DNA of 36,677 nucleotides from a virus. The stretch is from positions 1-36,677 of the IMG/VR virus record IMGVR_UViG_3300033550_000017. The stretch is one strand, 5' to 3'. Below, in pieces: positions 14,576-20,946 of the stretch (the first letter of the stretch is position 1; each line of letters begins with the position of its first letter). The notes under the pieces were generated by a model. It was not told the origin of the DNA and did not search any database. It saw nothing but the letters and a program-made list of their open reading frames with translations. The position numbers and the translations under genes are program-made.

Positions 14576-16354
14576 TTAGACGTATTCCGGTTCACCGGAG
14601 TACTTCACGTATTGATAAGGCCTACGCTGCGGATTGGTCGTGAACTGCATAGCCGGTCGGTTGAAGAACAGGCAAAGTTTCTTGGCCTGAACATCCCCGT
14701 TGCGCTGCTTCAAAAGCTCCAGGATCGCATCAAAAGTATCCGGGCTTTCCCCTTCTTCTTTCTTGGCGGACCAGACCGAAAACACGTTGTCCGCCGCGTC
14801 TGTCACTTTCGAGCTGCCAGCAACGTCCAACTTCCCCGGGCTTTTCTTCTCGTTCTCGCCCTTTCTAGGGTGCGCCACAAGATGAATATGTACACCCAAT
14901 TCCCGGCAGAACCCCGCCAGCTTGCGCATCGCCTCCTTCTGAGCGGACATAGCTCCCGCGCCATCCTCAGGAACATCCGTCATCATCAGACTATCAATGA
15001 CGAAATGGCGGATCCCATACCGCTTGAAGCCGTAGCGAAAAACTTCCAGTAGGCGGTCAATGGTGGCCGTGCCAGTCAGGTTAAACAACCACGACTTATC
15101 CTCGATCCACTCCCCGCAATGCTCGAAATACGCCTGTGTAGGCCGATCCTGTCCGGTTAGCTGCTTGACTAGGCGGCGTCCTTGGTTAACCGGCGTCATT
15201 TCGCCAGAGAACACGCAGACGCGTTCACCTTGGCATTGCAGCCCGATCAAAACCTGATTGAGCAGAAGTGATTTCCCGTGGCCGTTGTAGCCGGTCCACA
15301 CCGTCAACTCACCATTGCGGAACTGAAACCACGGCTGGTCGATACCGTTGAACGTCAAACACGGGTCTACCAGCTTTTCCCCGTTTGGCCAGAATGAATG
15401 CTTGATCTGCCCCCAAAACTCAGAGACGGGGCGCAGTTCGTCCGGGTCAAACGTCCTGCCAGCACGCAAACAATGATCAAAGTCCACCCGCTCGGCGCCG
15501 GACAACAGGTATTCGTTAGCGTCCTTGCATTTGTCGAACACGACGACTTTGCACCGCTCCAGGCCCAGACGGTTAGCGACTTCGCGCGCCCCCTTCTGGC
15601 CGGCATCGTCATTGTCGTAGCACAGGTAGATTTCCGAGAACCTCTCCAGACGGTCCCAGTCACTGTCAATCCACTGGTGATTGCCAGCGCCAGCGTTGAC
15701 CGACAGGGACGGGATCCCTACCTGATGCCCCGTCATGGCGTCTATCTCGCCTTCAAAGATAGCCACACTACGAGCTTTAGGGTCGATCAGGTCCCATCCA
15801 AACAAGCACGGTTCCGCGCCGCCTTCCTGCCGCATGTCCTTTTTGTCCGAAACGTTGCGGTACTTGGCGTTGACGAACTCGCCTTCACGCAAATACGGGA
15901 ACACCGCATAAAACTTCCCGCTTCGCTCCTGCTCTGCGATCTTGAAGGCCTCTAGGGTTTCCTCCGTGATTCCCCGGGTAGCAAACCAGTCCTTCACGGG
16001 ACTGCGAGGCTTGTAGGCGGTAGGCTTGGCCGGACGTTTGTAGGCCTGGCGCTCCTTCTTTGGCATGGAATCCCGGATTCCAAGAAAGGATTTGGCTTCC
16101 GCCATAGCTTGGCCGACAGACAGAATCCTGACCGCGCACCACAGGTCGATCAGGTCTCCAGCCTGACCAGTATTGAAGTCCTTCCATACGCCGCGTTTAG
16201 AGCCCGTAAGACGCACTGAAAGGGATGACCCTGGCTCACCCCCTACCCCACCTACTTTCCACTCTCCTGAGGCCTTCTTGCCAGCCGGAAGCAGGTATTC
16301 AGCGATTCGGGCTGCGTCTTCCGCCATTTTCTGGCTAAGTTCTGCTGCGTTCAA
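14576..16354 (-). CDS. Primase-helicase with TOPRIM and DnaB/RecA-fold domains (592 aa)
   Basis: This is the main replication enzyme. The N-terminal region (GSKRGVWKDFNTGQAGDLID) resembles the primase lead-in of T7 gp4-like proteins but lacks a clear zinc ribbon. The TOPRIM core shows IFEGEIDA (199-206) and DNDD (247-250). The helicase has Walker A GYNGHGKS (355-362), Walker B FVIDSLMM (451-458) and a later HLVAHPRK sensor-like segment. It should prime and unwind DNA at phage forks. No DNA polymerase gene is seen, so the host replicase is probably used. The gene overlaps the initiator gene as ATGA. Confidence 0.9.
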   Translation of the reverse strand: MNAAELSQKMAEDAARIAEYLLPAGKKASGEWKVGGVGGEPGSSLSVRLTGSKRGVWKDFNTGQAGDLIDLWCAVRILSVGQAMAEAKSFLGIRDSMPKKERQAYKRPAKPTAYKPRSPVKDWFATRGITEETLEAFKIAEQERSGKFYAVFPYLREGEFVNAKYRNVSDKKDMRQEGGAEPCLFGWDLIDPKARSVAIFEGEIDAMTGHQVGIPSLSVNAGAGNHQWIDSDWDRLERFSEIYLCYDNDDAGQKGAREVANRLGLERCKVVVFDKCKDANEYLLSGAERVDFDHCLRAGRTFDPDELRPVSEFWGQIKHSFWPNGEKLVDPCLTFNGIDQPWFQFRNGELTVWTGYNGHGKSLLLNQVLIGLQCQGERVCVFSGEMTPVNQGRRLVKQLTGQDRPTQAYFEHCGEWIEDKSWLFNLTGTATIDRLLEVFRYGFKRYGIRHFVIDSLMMTDVPEDGAGAMSAQKEAMRKLAGFCRELGVHIHLVAHPRKGENEKKSPGKLDVAGSSKVTDAADNVFSVWSAKKEEGESPDTFDAILELLKQRNGDVQAKKLCLFFNRPAMQFTTNPQRRPYQYVKYSGEPEYV

Positions 16355-17058
16355 TTGTTCTCTCCCTTCTTACCGTTGCGCCACAGGTACGCCGTCTTTT
16401 CCGTACACCCTGTGTTGATCGCTTCGTACTCGTGCTCAAACCCTGCCTTCACCCACCATGAGCCCGTCGTATCAAGTGCGCCAGCATATTGAGCAAACTT
16501 GCGGGCACCGAACAAAGTCTCCGGCCTGAGGTATTGGGCCATCTTCTCGTCATCGCCCCATTGCCCAACCTTCGCGTCAATCACAGCCTTGATTTCGTCA
16601 GCCGTGAATCCTTCCTTCAACCTTGCCTTCACCAGATTCAGGTTAGTCTCGACCGGCTTGAAATTGCTCCCGGTTTTTTGGTTCAGGTAGTCCAGGATTT
16701 CCTTAGGTTCCTTTCCTGGTTCAAAACTTCCTGGTTCTGTAGGCGTTTGGCGACCCACCCCCGGCGTATTACGACCCACCTCAGACACCAGTATATTCAA
16801 CTTATACGAGTTACTAAGTTGGATGCCTTCCTGGAATCTTTGCTCAACAGAAATCACTCCGCGCTCAACCAACGACTTCAATGCGTTCTTCGTTGCCGTT
16901 TCCGAAAGGCCACAATCAGATGCCAGCAGCTTGATCCGAGGAATGCAGCAGCCGGTATCACCGTTCACACGATTAGCCAGCATCAGGAGAACCATTTTTT
17001 GCGTGCAGGGCAAATCCTGCTCGACAGCCCACGTCATAGCTTGGAAGCTCATGGTCAT
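16351..17058 (-). CDS. Replication initiator / helicase-loader-like protein (235 aa)
   Basis: The first 90 residues form a winged-helix domain (TWAVEQDLPCTQKMVLLMLA, then LLASDCGLSETATKNALKSL). A linker rich in Pro/Thr/Gly follows, then a C-terminal domain (ILDYLNQKTGSNFKP, RPETLFGARKFAQYAG) typical of the phage conserved C-terminus found in lambda O/DnaD-like proteins. It would bind the origin and recruit the helicase encoded next. The ATG at 17058 overlaps the stop of the 43-aa gene as ATGA. Origin repeats are not obvious in the gene. Confidence 0.8.
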   Translation of the reverse strand: MTMSFQAMTWAVEQDLPCTQKMVLLMLANRVNGDTGCCIPRIKLLASDCGLSETATKNALKSLVERGVISVEQRFQEGIQLSNSYKLNILVSEVGRNTPGVGRQTPTEPGSFEPGKEPKEILDYLNQKTGSNFKPVETNLNLVKARLKEGFTADEIKAVIDAKVGQWGDDEKMAQYLRPETLFGARKFAQYAGALDTTGSWWVKAGFEHEYEAINTGCTEKTAYLWRNGKKGENN

Positions 17059-17186
17059 TCCGCCTTGAGATCGAATATTTTGAACAGGCGAATGACCGTC
17101 ACCGGGCTAAGGTAGCCGTTGACGTACAGGCGCATGGTGAGGGATTTGATAGCGCTGCGAATGCCGCGCCGAGGGGATGATGGCAT
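17055..17186 (-). CDS. Small basic protein before the initiator (43 aa)
   Basis: MPSSPRRGIRSAIKSLTMRL continues to a hydrophobic LSPVTVIRLFKIFDL end. GGAG lies eight bases before the ATG and the stop overlaps the initiator start as ATGA. The same general pattern is familiar from short proteins placed before replication genes in proteobacterial phages. The structured element at 17199-17279 ends 13 bases upstream, so its folding could hide this ribosome site. Function is unknown. Confidence 0.6.
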   Translation of the reverse strand: MPSSPRRGIRSAIKSLTMRLYVNGYLSPVTVIRLFKIFDLKAE

Positions 17187-17198
17187 GGAAGTTCTCCA

Positions 17199-17279
17199 GC
17201 TCATTAGGAGAGGGGGTCGAAACCCCTGTACAAATTCAGGGTGAGGCCCTTACGGGTAGACTCGCCCCTCCTAATGAGC
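17199..17279 (-). ncRNA. Structured leader element B (12-bp closing stem, GNRA hairpin)
   Basis: GCTCATTAGGAG and CTCCTAATGAGC form a perfect 12-bp stem around 57 bases. In the leftward RNA the interior shows CCC-GTAA-GGG, a GNRA-type tetraloop hairpin inside GAG/CTC, and a second hairpin AGGGG-loop-CCCCT. Size and two-hairpin layout recall c4-type antisense RNAs of phages, but I cannot confirm the family. It lies in front of the 43-aa gene and the initiator gene, whose expression it may control. A 29-codon frame runs through it. Confidence 0.6.
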
Positions 17280-17293
17280 ATTTGTATAGACAT
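17204..17293 (-). CDS. Possible leader peptide running through element B (29 aa)
   Basis: ATG at 17293 with AGGCGGG five bases upstream opens MSIQMLIRRGESTRKGLTLN and ends at a TAA inside the closing stem, 18 bases before the next gene. Ribosomes on this frame would disrupt the 12-bp stem, so it could couple translation to folding. The frame may equally be a by-product of the RNA sequence. Confidence 0.35.
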   Translation of the reverse strand: MSIQMLIRRGESTRKGLTLNLYRGFDPLS

Positions 17294-17378
17294 GGAATCC
17301 CGCCTGGTTTCGACAACAAACGGGTGCCTTGGTGTATTACGACTAGCAGGTACTATCTTACTTACTACTGCATAAAAA

Positions 17379-17726
17379 TCAACTGAAACCTGCGGCTTCG
17401 AGCGCATCTTTTGGCACTTCGTAGCCAGAAGCCTGTAAACGTTCGATGGCCCATTGCAGCAACGTGCGCTGCTTGCCGTAGCTAGCTTCAAATTTGGTCT
17501 TCCAGGGGTGGACCGCGATCAGGCCAGGCGCTCCGGTATTCTCTTGGTGATGCCCGGCACACAAAGGCAAGACGAGCCAATGCGCATCCGGCTTCGTGCG
17601 GCCATCTATATGATGCACCGACACGTTGAAATTGCCGATGCCGTCGATCCGGCAGGCCACGCAACCTTGCTGGCATAATGCGTCGTGGAACCGCTTCTGA
17701 GCAGCGGAGGGAGATTTGCCTTTCAT
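17379..17726 (-). CDS. HNH nuclease, Ref-like recombination enhancer (115 aa)
   Basis: The protein shows C22-x-x-C25 (GCVACRIDG), VHHIDGR (38-43) and LPLCAGHHQ (H59, H60), the zinc-supported HNH pattern of RecA-dependent nucleases related to P1 Ref. A C-terminal helical part follows (LLQWAIERLQASG). Such genes lie beside ninB in lambdoid recombination clusters, as here, where its ATG overlaps the ninB stop as ATGA. It would nick DNA at RecA filaments or branched intermediates. The 92 bases downstream before the leader peptide hold no gene. Confidence 0.8.
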   Translation of the reverse strand: MKGKSPSAAQKRFHDALCQQGCVACRIDGIGNFNVSVHHIDGRTKPDAHWLVLPLCAGHHQENTGAPGLIAVHPWKTKFEASYGKQRTLLQWAIERLQASGYEVPKDALEAAGFS

Positions 17727-18139
17727 TTATGCCACCCTGGGATATGAGGGTCATCAGACCACTGAACACTATTCATGGCTCCGAAAGCCTGGATGCTTTC
17801 GATCAGGTCAGCCATATCCTTGACCCCTAGCGTGCGCGTTTGCTGGCCAAGAGCAACAACACCTTTCCCGTCAAGCGATGGCACCAGCTGCATGCGGTTC
17901 GTTTCTCGAAGCCAAGAATCCACCAACAGACGCTTCCAGTCTTCAACGCCAAGCTTGCGATCCATCCACTTCATTTGCGCCGCGATATCGCCACAAAGAG
18001 CATGTAGCTTGGCATTCTGGTTCAGGCTGCGGTTAGGCTCTTGGATAGTGACGAAGTGGCCATCAGGAGCCGTGAGCATGGCCTGCACCAACATTTGCCT
18101 GGTGGCGGGAGTTACGCGGATGCGTCGGTGTTCTGACAT
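17723..18139 (-). CDS. ninB: NinB/Orf-family recombination protein (138 aa)
   Basis: The sequence has the NinB hallmarks: EPNRSLNQNAKLHALCGDIA, KWMDRKLGVEDWKRLLVD, then a MQLVPSLDGKGVVALG and TRTLGVKDMADLIESIQAFG region. The family includes lambda Orf, a recombination mediator that binds SSB and ssDNA. Length agrees with the family. It overlaps the upstream HTH gene by 28 bases and the HNH gene by four. It probably works with the ERF annealase and SSB encoded on the other arm. Confidence 0.88.
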   Translation of the reverse strand: MSEHRRIRVTPATRQMLVQAMLTAPDGHFVTIQEPNRSLNQNAKLHALCGDIAAQMKWMDRKLGVEDWKRLLVDSWLRETNRMQLVPSLDGKGVVALGQQTRTLGVKDMADLIESIQAFGAMNSVQWSDDPHIPGWHK

Positions 18140-18336
18140 TTCGCTTCCCGTGCTTTCTTCGCCTGCTCCATCGTCAGGAGTGCTTGAAGGGACATTACCG
18201 TCCTGTGTAGCCCACCTGTGCGCATCCCACGGCTGATGAGCGATACCGTGGATTCGCTCAGCCCCGTATCCTTTGCGATGCGGTACTGAGACAGGCCCAG
18301 GGCCTTGAGTTGGTCGATCAGATTTTTAGCGTCCAT
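18112..18336 (-). CDS. Cro-like HTH regulator at the divergent switch (74 aa)
   Basis: Residues about 14-42 (GLSQYRIAKDTGLSESTVSL) form a classical helix-turn-helix, followed by a helix and a basic end (EQAKKAREAKCQ). It is the first leftward gene, beginning about 100 bases from a 9-bp inverted repeat that flanks the rightward promoter. It is thus a candidate to bind that operator and control both arms. It is too small to be a CI-type repressor with a cleavable C-terminal domain. Confidence 0.75.
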   Translation of the reverse strand: MDAKNLIDQLKALGLSQYRIAKDTGLSESTVSLISRGMRTGGLHRTVMSLQALLTMEQAKKAREAKCQNTDASA

Positions 18337-18437
18337 GCCTCATGATACTTTACCGCGCCGAAGCCATCAAGTAAGATGGGAACTAGATAGAACCGTGGCG
18401 AGGAGTGGAGTTGCCTCAGAGCTACAACAGATATATA
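18337..18437. promoter_or_regulatory. Leftward leader/promoter region
   Basis: No gene is present. On the minus strand TTGATG, 17 bases, then TATCAT ends six bases before the ATG of the HTH gene, so it would give an almost leaderless transcript with GAGG too close to the start. A TATATA stretch near 18431 is the alternative -10 and would lie next to the inverted repeat. Which one is used is unclear. Confidence 0.35.
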
Positions 18438-18467
18438 AGTTGAGATGGGCATAAAAATATCTCAACT
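18438..18467. promoter_or_regulatory. Operator candidate: 9-bp inverted repeat
   Basis: AGTTGAGAT and ATCTCAACT are perfect inverted 9-base arms with 12 AT-rich bases between, a centre-to-centre distance of two helical turns. The repeat ends five bases before the -35 of the rightward promoter and covers possible leftward promoter elements, as expected for an operator of the neighbouring Cro-like protein. Confidence 0.65.
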
Positions 18468-18472
18468 ATTGC

Positions 18473-18502
18473 TTGACAAATAGAAAGCCAGTCGTCTATA
18501 GT
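18473..18502 (+). promoter_or_regulatory. Rightward sigma70 promoter
   Basis: TTGACA (18473-18478), an 18-base spacer and TATAGT (18497-18502) make a near-consensus promoter. It drives the plus-strand early operon, whose first gene starts more than 300 bases downstream, leaving a long structured leader. Confidence 0.8.
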
Positions 18503-18575
18503 TCATTCAACGCAGCACGAAACGCACCGCTTAGGCCAAAGGCCAGCACCGCGAAGCTGCAAGTACCGCAAGACC

Positions 18576-18628
18576 GCTCTTTAACAACCAGCTAAGCGAT
18601 AGAACAGGCTCTATGTCCCTCTTGGGAC
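18576..18628 (+). promoter_or_regulatory. boxA antitermination site with two hairpins (nut/put-like)
   Basis: GCTCTTTAACAA at 18576-18587 is identical to the boxA of bacterial rRNA leaders, which recruits the NusB/NusE antitermination complex. Two small hairpins follow: ATAGA-6-TCTAT (18599-18614) and GTCCC-TCTT-GGGAC (18615-18628). The order resembles a lambda nut site, but no N-like Arg-rich protein is encoded nearby. An RNA- or host-factor-based mechanism is therefore likelier. Confidence 0.7.
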
Positions 18629-18683
18629 GCTCGGCCCCGGACGCACTCTCCACCGGAAGCGAAGTTTGCTCAAGACGAGAGAC

Positions 18684-18767
18684 GAGAAGACAGTTTGGAT
18701 ACCTTGGCCCGTAAAGCCCGGCTCCCGTTAGGGTGACTGAAAAACTAGGTATGCCGACTGTCTTCTC
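18684..18767 (+). ncRNA. Structured leader element C (11-bp closing stem)
   Basis: GAGAAGACAGT and ACTGTCTTCTC form a perfect 11-bp stem around 62 bases. Inside, ATACCT pairs with AGGTAT, and CCC-GTTA-GGG plus GGCCCGTAAAGCCC offer more hairpins. It lies in the untranslated leader between boxA and the first early gene. With the preceding hairpins it could form a put-like antitermination RNA or regulate the first genes. A weak hairpin (18783-18803) follows before the 51-aa gene. Confidence 0.55.
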
Positions 18768-18825
18768 CAGATTCATCTGAATGTGCCTTCTAAGAGGGCG
18801 CACCCAAATGAATTAGGGGATTGAT

Positions 18826-18981
18826 ATGAGCAAATATAAGATCGTGGATAGCGCGGACGGATGGGTTAGGCAGTGCGAAATCGAAGCCGAAGACCACGAA
18901 GTAGCTCAAGAGATTTACATAGACCAATGCGATCAGGCTGGCCTGATTCTTGGAACGCTTCGGATTTGCCGAATTGACTGA
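18826..18981 (+). CDS. First early gene, hypothetical acidic protein (51 aa)
   Basis: MSKYKIVDSADGWVRQCEIE continues through EAEDHEVAQEIYIDQCDQAG to an ICRID end. It is acidic, which argues against an N-like antiterminator (those are Arg-rich) and fits a small inhibitor of a host protein. GGGG lies eight bases before the ATG. It opens the rightward operon directly after the long structured leader. No family is recognised. Confidence 0.6.
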   Translation: MSKYKIVDSADGWVRQCEIEAEDHEVAQEIYIDQCDQAGLILGTLRICRID

Positions 18982-19025
18982 TTCTGCGACGTGACAGGAC
19001 ACAGACACGTGAACAAGGAGAACTA

Positions 19026-19301
19026 ATGGACTACCAGATTCACTGGCCCGCCAGCATCGACGTGTTGATCTACATAACGGACGGCGACCACCAGCAAGGC
19101 ACCGCGACGGTCAGCTTCAAGCCCGGCAAGGAAATTACCAAGCAAGACGTTCGTGAAGCCGTGGCGGAGTTTGAGCGCGACAACATGCCCCCGGGCTTCC
19201 GCTTGATGACGAAGCCTGAGGTGTGGGACTGGATTTGCCAGGACATGGCAGGCCGCGGCGCTCACTTCGCCATGCCGGGTGGCCCTGACTTCGACGACTG
19301 A
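19026..19301 (+). CDS. Early hypothetical protein (91 aa)
   Basis: An AAGGAGAA ribosome site precedes the ATG and shares the 12-mer AACAAGGAGAAC with the next gene's leader. The protein opens with a beta-like stretch (IDVLIYITDGDHQQGTATVS), continues with an acidic helix (ITKQDVREAVAEFERDN) and ends acidic (GPDFDD). There is no catalytic motif. High expression soon after infection is likely from position and ribosome site. Confidence 0.6.
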   Translation: MDYQIHWPASIDVLIYITDGDHQQGTATVSFKPGKEITKQDVREAVAEFERDNMPPGFRLMTKPEVWDWICQDMAGRGAHFAMPGGPDFDD

Positions 19302-19346
19302 TCCCGCTTCTTTCAGGATTCATACCGATTAACAAGGAGAACGAGA

Positions 19347-19619
19347 ATGGAATTACCGCGCAAGGTTTGGGTGCTGACGCCCTCATTCAAGCCGAAGGAA
19401 ATTGAGGTCGAGACATTCAAAACCAGCGGCATATGGGGCGACTGGTATCACATGGCATCAGGTAAGGGCTACCGCGCACGTGATGTGTACGAGTCGAAAC
19501 AAGACGCCATCGAGGGCGGCTTCAAGAAGCTTGAAGAGCGCGCTCAGTACCTCGACAAACAGCTAGAGCAGCAGGCCAAGCGCCGAGACGCTTTGATGAA
19601 AGCAAAGCTCAGCATCTAG
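19347..19619 (+). CDS. Early hypothetical protein (90 aa)
   Basis: MELPRKVWVLTPSFKPKEIE leads into an aromatic, glycine-containing core (SGIWGDWYHMASGKGYRARD). A long charged C-terminal helix follows that is likely a coiled coil (KKLEERAQYLDKQLEQQAKR). A strong ribosome site (AAGGAGAACGAGA) precedes the ATG. It is a small two-part protein of unknown role. The AT-richer flanks contain no other features. Confidence 0.6.
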   Translation: MELPRKVWVLTPSFKPKEIEVETFKTSGIWGDWYHMASGKGYRARDVYESKQDAIEGGFKKLEERAQYLDKQLEQQAKRRDALMKAKLSI

Positions 19620-19658
19620 CCTCTCCCTATTAGCAGCCCGAATGGAAAAGGAGAAGAT

Positions 19659-20045
19659 ATGACACCCGAACAGAAGATCAAGCAACTGATCCTGAACCTT
19701 CAGGCTCGCTGGTCCGGAGAGACCGCGCCTGATGTGAATGCGGAAAACATTGATGAGGTTTTCGACGCCGCCAACGAAGATTGGGCACTTCAAGACTCCA
19801 TCAACGAAATTCGCTGCTCAGGGATCGAGACGGGTCTTAAGTGCGATTGGTCGCGGCACTACGAAAGCGAAGCCGTCGCCATGCAGGCCGTAGATGGTTC
19901 GTGGGTGGGCTGGACCTACTGGTTTGGCGGGGGAAAGCACGGTGAGCCTGAAGCCATGCCGTGGATGGAGCATGCCTACGACGTTGATTGTGCGGAAGAA
20001 GTGAAGGTAGTCACTGTCAGGACTTTCACCAAGCCAGCGGCATAG
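19659..20045 (+). CDS. Early hypothetical protein (128 aa)
   Basis: The N-terminal helix MTPEQKIKQLILNLQARW is followed by an acidic segment and a Trp/Gly-rich part (DGSWVGWTYWFGGGKHGEPE), ending with a beta-like EVKVVTVRTFTKPAA. The middle (LKCDWSRHYESEAVAMQ) and the Trp-rich part recall small phage proteins of unknown function in early regions. AAAAGGAGAAG precedes the ATG. No activity is assigned. Confidence 0.6.
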   Translation: MTPEQKIKQLILNLQARWSGETAPDVNAENIDEVFDAANEDWALQDSINEIRCSGIETGLKCDWSRHYESEAVAMQAVDGSWVGWTYWFGGGKHGEPEAMPWMEHAYDVDCAEEVKVVTVRTFTKPAA

Positions 20046-20054
20046 GAGTTCGCC

Positions 20055-20222
20055 ATGACAACCACCCACTACGCAGCATCCTCCAGCAACGCAATGGCCA
20101 GCTGGTACCAGATGTGGGACCAGGCCGACGCTACGTACTGGGTAACGCTAGGCCGTGACGGCTGGTACTCGTTCGGTCTTGGCGTGATGGATGACTTCGG
20201 CAATCTGGTGAAGGTGAAGTAA
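20055..20222 (+). CDS. Early hypothetical protein (55 aa)
   Basis: MTTTHYAASSSNAMASWYQM and YWVTLGRDGWYSFGLGVMDD give a Trp/Tyr-rich small fold, possibly one beta-hairpin domain. GGAG is close to the preceding stop. It is the last clear gene before the gene-poor structured region. No family is recognised. Confidence 0.55.
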   Translation: MTTTHYAASSSNAMASWYQMWDQADATYWVTLGRDGWYSFGLGVMDDFGNLVKVK

Positions 20223-20250
20223 CGCGCTCAGGGCCGCGCAAGCCCTGAAC

Positions 20251-20338
20251 CTCCAAGGATGCGGAGCCTTTTATTCATTCGTTCCGCGAAAAAGCGCATG
20301 AGTCCCACAGCAGTACCGGTGGCTCCGCATCCTTGGGG
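20251..20338 (+). repeat. Element D: 16-bp perfect inverted repeat, extendable to 18
   Basis: CCAAGGATGCGGAGCC (20253-20268) and GGCTCCGCATCCTTGG (20321-20336) pair perfectly around 52 bases. Two further pairs at the base include a U.G that is valid only in plus-strand RNA. A 9-base direct repeat ATGCGCAGT (20343-20351, 20356-20364) follows. Confidence 0.85.
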
Positions 20339-20400
20339 GTGAATGCGCAGTGCTGATGCGCAGTAGCTTGAATTGGAATCGGGTGTTAAGGGCCTCGGGC

Positions 20401-20577
20401 ATGTCTGACACCAAGCCGGAGATTCAGCACCGGCCACCCCCACCCAAATCTCCCTGGCGCCGTGCAACAGTCGGCCGTCTCCCGGACGAAACCCGGGGTC
20501 CTCAAGTCGGAATCCTGATCGGGAACGCGATGAAGGCGCTGGTCATGCCTGAACCAGCAACGTGCCGGAGCAAGTAG
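20401..20577 (+). CDS. Doubtful small ORF inside the structured region (58 aa)
   Basis: An ATG with AAGGG upstream opens MSDTKPEIQHRPPPPKSPWR and ends at a TAG before the second arm of the 18-bp stem. Codon choice is not clearly unlike its neighbours, so it cannot be excluded. It is Pro/Arg-rich without a recognisable domain, and it overlaps strong RNA stems, which better explain the sequence. Confidence 0.25.
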   Translation: MSDTKPEIQHRPPPPKSPWRRATVGRLPDETRGPQVGILIGNAMKALVMPEPATCRSK

Positions 20578-20597
20578 AGCAGGGTTCCGACTTGAGG
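20500..20597 (+). repeat. Element E: 18-bp stem with one G.U
   Basis: CCTCAAGTCGGAATCCTG (20500-20517) pairs with CAGGGTTCCGACTTGAGG (20580-20597). The single non-Watson-Crick pair (U20513.G20584) is a wobble in plus RNA and would be A.C in the other strand. The 62-base interior contains the hairpin GCTGGT/ACCAGC. Confidence 0.85.
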
Positions 20598-20640
20598 GTT
20601 GTGAATAAGGCAGATCGGGTATCCACCCGTCCGTTCCCTC

Positions 20641-20701
20641 CTTGACCCAGTGGGAGTCTGCCGAAATAGATTGGGCACCCTCACCCACCGGCTGGGTTAA
20701 G
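20641..20701 (+). repeat. Element F: 10-bp stem with one G.U
   Basis: CTTGACCCAG (20641-20650) pairs with CTGGGTTAAG (20692-20701). G20644.U20698 is a wobble only in plus-strand RNA. The interior of 41 bases is rich in GGG and CCC runs that may pair further. Confidence 0.7.
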
Positions 20702-20946
20702 TCCGGTTGTCGAAAGCGGATGCCGTGTCACATGGTCCAAAAGGGGATCGGCACGGATGTAGCGAGTAGAACCGCAACGAGCGTGCAGCGCCGAGCGCGT
20801 ACGCAGCAGACGAGCGGAATCAATACGGCGGTGGAAGTCCGCGCCGGAGACGTAACCGGCACATTTCTAAGTTCCCCTCTTCCCCTAATTCTCCCGTGCA
20901 GGGTATGCCGGGGGAGAGCGGGGTCTTACCTGATTGGAGAACTGCG

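Larger units (their letters stand above)
20228..20935 (+). ncRNA. Candidate large structured RNA (about 700 nt)
   Basis: The longest gene-poor stretch in the tightly packed early operon. On the plus strand it contains, in order: a 7-bp hairpin (20228-20248), a 16-18 bp stem (20251-20338), an 18-bp stem (20500-20597), a 6-bp hairpin (20538-20558) inside it, a 10-bp stem (20641-20701), a 5-bp hairpin GCCGG/CCGGC (20843-20860) and a pyrimidine-rich tract (20870-20895). Departures from Watson-Crick pairing in the three long stems are G.U in plus-strand RNA. No stop-free frame with good coding character spans it. GOLLD- and ROOL-like phage RNAs are the known parallels in size, but no homology is claimed. 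Confidence 0.55.

Noticed and set aside
17204-17491. 95-codon minus frame ending at the leader peptide
   Set aside because: It overlaps the HNH gene by more than 100 bases, lacks a ribosome site at its start, and only its last 29 codons have one.
20688-20785. 16S rRNA-like words (TGGGTTAAGTCC and CGCAACGAGCG)
   Set aside because: Two short matches without the intervening rRNA sequence or order; TGGGTTAAG is explained by pairing with 20641-20650. Probably chance.
20223-20946. Group I or group II intron
   Set aside because: No domain V-like hairpin, no conserved group I core, no maturase or homing nuclease, and it lies between genes rather than within one.
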